A stretch of 64,000 nucleotides of DNA from JACRPZ01 sp040758255 (GTDB lineage Bacteria; Nitrospirota; Thermodesulfovibrionia; UBA6902). The notes beneath the pieces are model-generated. The model saw nothing but the letters and a program-made list of their open reading frames with translations. It had not been told where the DNA came from and searched no databases. The position numbers and the translations under genes were made by a program. Each line of letters begins with the position of its first letter. Within the stretch, counting starts at the first letter, position 1. The stretch covers positions 1-64,000 of the forward strand of contig JBFLVX010000001.1 in assembly GCA_040758255.1 (NCBI GenBank), in the 5' to 3' direction. Positions 58,367-64,000 of this stretch are shown piece after piece.

Positions 58367-58603
58367 ATGGAATCTTCCGAAACTATTAACAGCATAATAG
58401 CTTATCTTCAAGGCAACATTTACGTTACTCTCGGCCTTGTGCTGCTATTCCTCCTGCTGATATTTCGCAAGCCCAAGATCTTCATTACGATATTTGTCAT
58501 TGCATTCCTTCTGTTTGGCATACTATACATGCTCTCTGATGTAACCGAAACAGGGGATGTTCACAGAGAGGAGATGGCAGAGAAAAAAATCCTCAAAGAT
58601 TAG
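58367..58603 (+). CDS. Small two-segment membrane protein of unknown function
   Basis: The 78-aa protein (ATG 58367; an in-frame GTG at 58298 would add 23 residues) has two hydrophobic segments, YVTLGLVLLFLLLIF and IFITIFVIAFLLFGILYML, joined by a basic loop (RKPK). A charged cytoplasmic or periplasmic tail rich in Glu and Lys follows. It is a hairpin membrane protein; I do not recognise a family. It lies between the transglycosylase (divergent) and the amidase (convergent). Confidence 0.5.
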   Translation: MESSETINSIIAYLQGNIYVTLGLVLLFLLLIFRKPKIFITIFVIAFLLFGILYMLSDVTETGDVHREEMAEKKILKD

Positions 58604-58606
58604 ATA

Positions 58607-59416
58607 CTATATCTCTCGTTTCAATATTGCTTCATAAGCCTCCGGTACCCTGTCTTTAAAGATATCATTAAGAGGGTTTAACGCCTTACTCCTTGCCGCC
58701 TTCGGATCGAGTTCCGCGATAAGAAGTGTTTCTTCCTCTGCCGGGGCATTTGCCAACACCTCGCCTCTTGGCGAAACAATCAGGCTTTTGCCTATGAATT
58801 TCAGCGGTTTACCTCCCGTTCTATCTTCAGTCCCGATACGGTTTGCGGTTATGCTGAAGACCCTGTTCTCAAGACATCTCACAGGCATTGCATCAGGGCA
58901 GTAAGGCAAGACAAGATTTGAAGGATGCGCCACTATCTCCGCGCCGTTCAGGGCAAGACACCTCATCGCTTCGGGAAAGAACCAGTCAAAACATATCATG
59001 ATGCCGATGCGTCCAATCTCCGTATCCCACACCTTAAAGCCCGTGTCTCCGGGACTAAAGTAGAGCTTCTCCTCAAAGTATAGATGGGTCTTGCGGTAGA
59101 CGCCCATTAAACCATCGGGGCCAGTAAGGACAGCGGAGTTGTAAAATTTCTCTCCATACCTTTCAGGAAGCCCGGCAACAATATAAATGCCTTTTTCTCT
59201 GGACATGTCGCAGAGAAACTCAGTTGTCTGTCCGCTCTCAACAGTTTCAGAAAGCTCTGACACCTCGTCCTTTGACCTGAACTGATAACCTGTCGCAAAA
59301 AATTCCGGCAGGACAAGAAGCTGCAGGTCGGCATTTACTAATGCAGACTCAACCCTGTTAAGATTTCCCTCTTTTTTCCAGAATGCCGGATCAAACTGGT
59401 AACATCCTGCTTTCAT
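58607..59416 (-). CDS. Carbon-nitrogen hydrolase (nitrilase superfamily)
   Basis: The 269-aa protein has the nitrilase triad in order: Glu in LVLPEFFATGY, Lys in YRKTHLYFEE, and Cys in IGIMICFDWFFPEAMR. A second conserved Glu lies in the loop between. These enzymes hydrolyse amides or carbamoyl compounds in the cytoplasm. It resembles the N-carbamoylputrescine amidase and omega-amidase branches, but the substrate cannot be read from sequence. Length is typical for the short single-domain class. Confidence 0.9.
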   Translation of the reverse strand: MKAGCYQFDPAFWKKEGNLNRVESALVNADLQLLVLPEFFATGYQFRSKDEVSELSETVESGQTTEFLCDMSREKGIYIVAGLPERYGEKFYNSAVLTGPDGLMGVYRKTHLYFEEKLYFSPGDTGFKVWDTEIGRIGIMICFDWFFPEAMRCLALNGAEIVAHPSNLVLPYCPDAMPVRCLENRVFSITANRIGTEDRTGGKPLKFIGKSLIVSPRGEVLANAPAEEETLLIAELDPKAARSKALNPLNDIFKDRVPEAYEAILKREI

Positions 59417-59635
59417 TTTAATAAGTTATCATCAAATGCCGTAAATTGTCTATCTTTATCACGCACTGTCGGCAGGCGCTGACGGGTATCTCCTGAAGAG
59501 TGACGCAGACTCTGAGCTTTCTTCAGCCGTCTAAAGTGTCCGCCGCAGACGGGACCGAATAAGCAGGTTTTTCGGCGATAACGTCGTGGAAAAAGTTATC
59601 AATGGTGCCCTCTGCCAGGTATCTGTGATTTGGTG

Positions 59636-59950
59636 CTAAAAATTATTTACTAATTCAAGATATTCCTCAGGAGGATTCGAAATCTCAATGCTCATGATGT
59701 CACGCAGGCTGTCTATCTTTGAGAAGCTGCTAACCTCGCAGGGGATATTCACAATATCTTTTTTGAAAGGTATGAGCAGATTAATCCACGAATGCAGGGG
59801 AAAGCGGTACCTTGTATTAATGCACATGCAGTGTTTGGAGGCTTCTGTAGATGTTCCCAAAGAGAGCAGATTGCCGAAAAAAAGCCTTGCCTTAATCTCC
59901 ATCTGCATTTCACGGCAATCTCTTATTTCTGAAAGACTGCAAATTCTCAT
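59636..59950 (-). CDS. Atypical PilZ-like protein
   Basis: The 104-aa protein (ATG 59950, four bases after a GGAGGGGGA ribosome site) has the strand order of a PilZ domain. STEASKHCMCINTRYRFPL takes the place of D/N-x-S-x-x-G, and WINLLIPFKKDIVNIPCEVS and IMSIEISNPPEEYLELV close the barrel. The RxxxR motif and the D/NxSxxG motif are not intact, so c-di-GMP binding is uncertain. It could be a divergent or degraded PilZ. Upstream (59417-59635) and downstream (59963-60144) stretches hold nothing clear. Confidence 0.5.
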   Translation of the reverse strand: MRICSLSEIRDCREMQMEIKARLFFGNLLSLGTSTEASKHCMCINTRYRFPLHSWINLLIPFKKDIVNIPCEVSSFSKIDSLRDIMSIEISNPPEEYLELVNNF

Positions 59951-60144
59951 CTCCCCCTCCAAATAGGGGTTCTTGTAAGAGCATTATATATTGCTAAATA
60001 AATATCACATAATGCCCTGCCAGTCAATTTAAATATATTTATAGCCGGATTTATTTTCCATATTATTTTATTTTCGCAATCAGGCAAATATCGCTTCTTC
60101 TTTTGCGCTGCGCTTTTTAGGGCGGGAATCTGTTAAAATTTATC

Positions 60145-60861
60145 ATGGCTGAAATCCTGAATGAGAAAGATAAGGCAGCCGCCTTAAAGAATATCCAGCT
60201 CTTTTCGGAACTGTCCGACAGGGAAGTGCATCAGATCGGCGATAAGCTCGCTCCGAAGATATTTAAGAAGAATGAGACCATCCTGTATGAAGAGGATACG
60301 AGCGAATTCATGTATATTATCTTGTCCGGCAAGGTTAAGGTCATAAAGACAACAGGAGAAGGCAAGGAGATAATCCTTGCGATGCATAACGCGGGAAGTT
60401 TCTTCGGCGAGATGTCTCTGATAGACGGCAAGACATCCCCTGCCTCGGTCATTGCCACAGAAGATTCGATCATATCCATTATCTCCAAGAATGATTTCTA
60501 TTCGCTCCTCTTCGCCCACAAGAAGGTGCTTGAGACGCTGTTAAAGATATTAAGCTCAAGGCTCCGCACTTCATGGGATACTATAAAACTCCTGAACTTC
60601 AACAACGCCTCGCAGAGGATAAGGACATTGTTCTTCATGCTTGCGGAAGAACACGGCAAGAGAACCTCCGAGGGGATAGTATTAAACGCCAACCTCTCGC
60701 ATAAAGAGATATCAGAGATGACCGGCCTGACGCGCGAAACAGTGACAAGGGTGATGGATAAGTGGCAAAAGGCCGGCGAGGTTGCGATTCTAAAGAACAA
60801 GAGCGTGCGGCTGAATCCGGCTTTTCATAAGCGCGATGATTTAAAGGATTTGCAGGACTAA
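60145..60861 (+). CDS. Crp/Fnr-family transcription regulator
   Basis: The 238-aa protein has a cyclic-nucleotide-type sensor domain (about 20-135; ILYEEDTSEFMYIILSGKVKV, GSFFGEMSLIDG, ASVIATEDS), a dimer helix, and a winged helix-turn-helix (HKEISEMTGLTRETVTRVMD). It lacks the N-terminal cysteines of Fnr, so it is not an O2-sensing Fe-S type. The cNMP pocket pattern FGEMSLIDG-x-x-x-P-A-S-V resembles CRP-like members, but the Arg that pairs with the cyclic phosphate is replaced by Pro, so ligand is uncertain. It stands alone with its own promoter region. Confidence 0.9.
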   Translation: MAEILNEKDKAAALKNIQLFSELSDREVHQIGDKLAPKIFKKNETILYEEDTSEFMYIILSGKVKVIKTTGEGKEIILAMHNAGSFFGEMSLIDGKTSPASVIATEDSIISIISKNDFYSLLFAHKKVLETLLKILSSRLRTSWDTIKLLNFNNASQRIRTLFFMLAEEHGKRTSEGIVLNANLSHKEISEMTGLTRETVTRVMDKWQKAGEVAILKNKSVRLNPAFHKRDDLKDLQD

Positions 60862-60896
60862 TCATTTTCATTTTTGTTGAAATTTTTTTATAACCC

Positions 60897-62039
60897 ATGT
60901 CCCTCTTCTTCATAAGCTTTATTCTTATATACGCCGGGGTGCATCTATACGCATTCCTTAAGGTAAAGGCCGCACTTCACCCCGGCAAAATGGTTCAGCA
61001 GCTTATGGCCTTCTTTCTCATCGCAATGATCTCAGCGCCCTTCTTTGTCCGCCTATATGAAAAGAGCGGCTTTGAAATATTCGCCTATCTAACAGCACAC
61101 GTGGGATTCATCTGGATGGGCATCCTATTTCTCTTCTTCATCTATGGAGTGCTGATAGATTTCTGGCGTCTTTTAATCTTCACAGCCGGAAGCGTTTTAA
61201 AAAAGAACCTCAGCGCACTGAGACCTTCCACGAAGTTAGCCTTCTTCGTTCCTCTTCTCATTTCTATGACGATAGCGTCTTACGGTTATTTTGAGGCGAT
61301 GGATGTAACGACAGAGCGTATCAATATAAAATCGGAAAAGATACAATCTCAAGCTGGCAGGATAAAGATAGTTCAGATATCGGATGTGCATCTCGGACAC
61401 ATTATCCGCGAAGCGAGGCTCAGTGAGATACTCGATAAAGTGAGGGCAGAAGCCCCTGACATGCTAATATGCACAGGAGATCTTGTTGACGGCCTGCGGA
61501 GCGACCTCAATGACCTCTCAGGCATGTTTCAGGAGATAAATCCGAAATACGGAAAGTTCGCCATAACAGGCAACCACGAATATTACGCAGGCCTTGAACA
61601 GTCTCTTGAGTTCATTAATAGATCAGGCTTTAGAATCCTGAGAGGTGAGGGGCTGACAATAAACAACATTATTAATATAGCAGGGGTTGATGATCACGCA
61701 GGCATCAGCTCCGGCAGTACAAATAGCGCCTATGAAAAAGAGATGCTCTCAAAACTGCCTAAAGATAAATTCACACTCTTTCTCAAACACAGGCCTCTTA
61801 TTGATGAGAATTTAAACGGCCTCTTTGACCTTCAGTTGTCAGGTCATACGCATAAGGGACAGATATTCCCCTTCAACTTCTTCGTCGCAAGGTTCTTCCC
61901 TTTTATAAGCGGTTATCATCAAATAACAGACATCTCTTCAATTTACATTAGCAGGGGGTCAGGAACATGGGGGCCTCCGATACGATTCCTCTCACCGCCT
62001 GAAGTGACGGTCATAGAGCTCTCTACTTTATCCTTTTGA
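60897..62039 (+). CDS. Membrane-anchored calcineurin-like metallophosphoesterase (YkuE-like)
   Basis: The 380-aa protein has four N-terminal membrane segments to about residue 130. The metallophosphoesterase domain has QISDVHLGHIIREARLSEI, CTGDLVDG, TGNHEYYAG and LSGHTHKGQIFP, the full metal-binding set. Members of this family hydrolyse phosphoesters such as UDP-sugars or lipid pyrophosphates; the substrate is not indicated. It follows the Crp/Fnr gene by 35 bases. Its stop overlaps the convergent isochorismatase gene by 17 bases. Confidence 0.9.
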   Translation: MSLFFISFILIYAGVHLYAFLKVKAALHPGKMVQQLMAFFLIAMISAPFFVRLYEKSGFEIFAYLTAHVGFIWMGILFLFFIYGVLIDFWRLLIFTAGSVLKKNLSALRPSTKLAFFVPLLISMTIASYGYFEAMDVTTERINIKSEKIQSQAGRIKIVQISDVHLGHIIREARLSEILDKVRAEAPDMLICTGDLVDGLRSDLNDLSGMFQEINPKYGKFAITGNHEYYAGLEQSLEFINRSGFRILRGEGLTINNIINIAGVDDHAGISSGSTNSAYEKEMLSKLPKDKFTLFLKHRPLIDENLNGLFDLQLSGHTHKGQIFPFNFFVARFFPFISGYHQITDISSIYISRGSGTWGPPIRFLSPPEVTVIELSTLSF

Positions 62040-62571
62040 CGATAGCCTTGAATTTAGGGGTTCCGGCTTTTTCAAGGAGTTGGAACAAAACAGTCTCAGT
62101 ACAGGTTATCACCGCGCCTGCGTCTCGCATCAGCTCCCTGCCGGTTAGATAGTCATCTTTTTTTCTTGAGCAGACGGCATCGCTCACAAGATGGACGGAA
62201 TACTTCTTCAGAAGGCTCAGACAAGTCTGAAGCACGCAAACATGCGTCTCCATGCCGGTAAGGATGATATGCTTTCTCTTTAGAGAGGTTATCTTCCTGA
62301 GAAAACCTCCCCCTTTACAACAGTCAAACGTCACCTTCTCAAGCGGCTTGTAGGCAGGAAGGGCTTTTTTAATCTCATTGATCGTATGGCCAAGCCCTTT
62401 CGGATACTGCTCGGTAACTACGATAGGGATATTAAGTAGCTTCGCTGCTTCAAGCAGATGGAGGCAGTTGTTGACCGCCGTCTCCTTCTGCTTCATTACA
62501 GCCGCAAGCTTCTCCTGAACGTCTACAATAACGAGAACCGAGTTGTCCTTAGTGAGGATGAATTTGTCCAA
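62023..62571 (-). CDS. Isochorismatase-family cysteine hydrolase
   Basis: The 182-aa protein has the family triad: Asp in VLVIVDVQEKL, Lys in VTEQYPKGLGHT, and nucleophile Cys in ILTGMETHVCVLQTCLSLL. The cis-peptide motif is GMETHVCV. It belongs to the nicotinamidase-like or isochorismatase hydrolases, often YcaC-type; the substrate cannot be assigned. It follows acetyl-CoA synthetase by nine bases, so the two are co-transcribed. Confidence 0.9.
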   Translation of the reverse strand: MDKFILTKDNSVLVIVDVQEKLAAVMKQKETAVNNCLHLLEAAKLLNIPIVVTEQYPKGLGHTINEIKKALPAYKPLEKVTFDCCKGGGFLRKITSLKRKHIILTGMETHVCVLQTCLSLLKKYSVHLVSDAVCSRKKDDYLTGRELMRDAGAVITCTETVLFQLLEKAGTPKFKAIVKRIK

Positions 62572-62580
62572 GATAATTTT

Positions 62581-64000
62581 CTACAACCTCTCTCTGACCA
62601 GATTATCAACTACCGACGGGTCTGCAAGCGTTGATGTATCGCCTAAATCCTCAATATCTCCTTTTGCTATTTTGCGGAGAATCCTTCTCATGATTTTTCC
62701 GCTTCTGGTCTTCGGCAGCCCGGGCGCGAACTGCATTTTGTCGGGCGTAGCTATGGCGCCGATCTCTTTTCTTATGTGGCTAATCAATGTCTTTTTCAGA
62801 TCATCTGAAGGTTCATTACCGCCTTTAAGAGTTACATAGACATATATGCCTTCACCCTTTATCACATGGGGAAAGCCGACAACAGCGGCTTCAGCCACTG
62901 TAGCATGGCTCACAAGAGCGGACTCGACCTCTGCGGTTCCGAGCCTGTGTCCTGAGATGTTGATGACATCATCTATCCTTCCCATGAGCCAGTAGTCGCC
63001 GTCTTCATCTATCCTCGCGCCATCGCCTGTCATATAATGGCCTGGGAACCTGTCGAAATAGACCTCTTTCATGCGTTTATGTTCAGGATCTCCGTAGGTT
63101 CCGCGTATCATGCCGGGCCAGGGCTTATCAATAAGAAGGTATCCGCCTTCATTGACGCCCGCTGGCGAGCCATCCTCTTTTACGATCTTCGGAACTACTC
63201 CGGGGAACGGTTTATTAGCAGAGCCTGGCTTTAGCGTCATCGCGCCAGGAAGCGGGGTGATGAGTATGCCGCCTGTCTCTGTCTGCCACCATGTGTCAAC
63301 TATCGGCAGCCTGCCTTTGCCCACATGCGTGTGATACCACATCCACGCCTCAGGATTAATCGGCTCGCCTACTGAACCGAGGAGCTTCAGCGAGGATAGA
63401 TCGTATTTCTCCACCCATTTTTCACCTTCTCTCATGAGCGCCCTTATGACAGTGGGGGCTGTATAAATTGTATTTACCTGATGCTTTTCGCATATGTCCC
63501 AGAACCTCCCTGCATCCGGATATGTGGGAATGCCTTCAAACATAAGGCTCGTAGCTCCGGCTGAAAGAGGGCCGTAGACGATGTAGCTGTGGCCTGTTAC
63601 CCATCCTATGTCAGCCGTGCAGAAGAAGATATCCTCGTCATGATAATCAAATATCCATCTGAAGGTGGTGTTGGCATATACCATGTATCCGCCTGTCGTA
63701 TGGAGCACGCCTTTCGGCGTTCCGGTAGAGCCTGAGGTGTAAAGGATATAAAGCGGGTCTTCGGCATCCATATCTTCAGGCTCGCAATAATTTTTTATAT
63801 CTCCTGCTGACATCTCCTCATGCCACCAGAGGTCCCTGCCCTCTTTCATCTCTATATCCCCGACCCTGCGCACAACTATCATCTTCTCAACCGTAGGGCA
63901 CTCTCTAACAGCCTCGTCAGCATTTGCCTTGAGCGGGACCTGCTTGCCGCCCCGCAATCCTCTGTCAGAAGTTATGAGCATCTTTGCGCCGCAGTCCTGT
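62581..64000 (-). CDS. acsA: Acetyl-CoA synthetase, C-terminal part (runs off the window)
   Basis: About 473 codons are present, open to the right edge with no start in the window. Motifs fit AMP-forming acetyl-CoA synthetase: the P-loop ILYTSGSTGTPKGVLHT, VDTWWQTETGGILITPLPG, YWLMGRIDDVINISGHRLGT and the acetylatable Lys in TRSGKIMRRIL. It activates acetate to acetyl-CoA via acetyl-AMP. The upstream residue string CGAKMLITSDRGLRGGK corresponds to the N-terminal third. Its downstream neighbour is the isochorismatase gene. The full length would be about 640-650 residues, so roughly a quarter is missing. Confidence 0.95.
   Translation of the reverse strand, partial: QDCGAKMLITSDRGLRGGKQVPLKANADEAVRECPTVEKMIVVRRVGDIEMKEGRDLWWHEEMSAGDIKNYCEPEDMDAEDPLYILYTSGSTGTPKGVLHTTGGYMVYANTTFRWIFDYHDEDIFFCTADIGWVTGHSYIVYGPLSAGATSLMFEGIPTYPDAGRFWDICEKHQVNTIYTAPTVIRALMREGEKWVEKYDLSSLKLLGSVGEPINPEAWMWYHTHVGKGRLPIVDTWWQTETGGILITPLPGAMTLKPGSANKPFPGVVPKIVKEDGSPAGVNEGGYLLIDKPWPGMIRGTYGDPEHKRMKEVYFDRFPGHYMTGDGARIDEDGDYWLMGRIDDVINISGHRLGTAEVESALVSHATVAEAAVVGFPHVIKGEGIYVYVTLKGGNEPSDDLKKTLISHIRKEIGAIATPDKMQFAPGLPKTRSGKIMRRILRKIAKGDIEDLGDTSTLADPSVVDNLVRERL

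Noticed and set aside
59417..59635. Start-less minus-strand frame ending YSVPSAADTLDG after the amidase gene
   Set aside because: No start codon, no similarity that I can name and it overlaps the leader of no known gene; could be chance.
1..64000. CRISPR arrays, tRNA and rRNA genes
   Set aside because: Looked for regularly spaced repeats, cloverleaf patterns and rRNA core sequences; none could be supported.

Overview
The window is a dense, two-strand bacterial chromosome segment of about 45% GC by eye, apparently from a Gram-negative anaerobe. The evidence is an outer-membrane beta-barrel protein, several lipoproteins, a LysM lytic transglycosylase, a c-type-heme sensor kinase and a HydB/NuoF-type redox complex. 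Overall gene style, including many receiver-domain proteins and an anti-sigma/DRTGG/PHP set next to NuoEFG-like genes, fits Nitrospirota (Thermodesulfovibrionia-like) or Desulfobacterota. This placement is inference; no rRNA or tRNA gene was seen.

Layout. 1-600: the end of a GT2 glycosyltransferase and a transposase remnant. 608-13308: a redox and signalling cluster on the + strand. It holds a periplasmic-heme sensor kinase whose phospho-acceptor His is replaced by Asn, an anti-sigma-type ATPase, DRTGG and PHP proteins, an AhpF-like thioredoxin reductase (- strand), a receiver fused to a GcvH-like domain, a receiver fused to NuoE, a thin [2Fe-2S] ferredoxin, NuoF/HydB, and a NuoG/FdhA-like protein lacking the catalytic Cys/Sec. 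13545-21157 (- strand): a membrane protein, mnmG, a PAP2-GT39 fusion, a subtilase lipoprotein and ksgA. 21117-22994: a small island of decayed mobile genes (toxin-antitoxin pair, DUF4258 remnant, vsr remnant, HNH nuclease), with a 41-bp duplicate of the ksgA 5' end at its inner boundary. 23078-29503: an AddAB-like recombination helicase-nuclease pair and a HAD phosphatase. 29624-30307: a PilZ protein.

30319-51437 (- strand) is the most unusual region: a large locus built around poly-gamma-glutamate synthase-type components. In order of transcription it has a CHASE2 kinase, a CheY-like regulator, a 1087-aa protein with two tandem CapC/PgsC membrane domains plus two domains resembling a poly-gamma-glutamate hydrolase, an 821-aa periplasmic beta-rich protein, a 296-aa secreted protein that is a stand-alone and apparently catalytically competent version of the same hydrolase domain, an 1808-aa LysM/TPR/beta-barrel outer-membrane protein, and a 1397-aa HEAT-repeat protein carrying a CapB/PgsB Mur-ligase-like domain. 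Together they look like an envelope-spanning machine that makes, trims and exports an amide-linked polymer. The locus has been interrupted between the 296-aa and 1808-aa genes by a truncated YhcG (DUF1016) gene and by a complete integron gene cassette (DUF6602 nuclease-like gene plus a recognisable attC site) sitting at a GTT secondary site.

51574-64000: mostly household genes. These are an M23 peptidase, an RmlD-like reductase, a DUF47-PiT phosphate transport pair, a TsaC/Sua5 protein, a YdbL-like lipoprotein, an MltD-like transglycosylase, a nitrilase-family amidase, an atypical PilZ-like protein, a Crp/Fnr regulator, a metallophosphoesterase, an isochorismatase-family hydrolase and the 3' part of acetyl-CoA synthetase running off the right edge.
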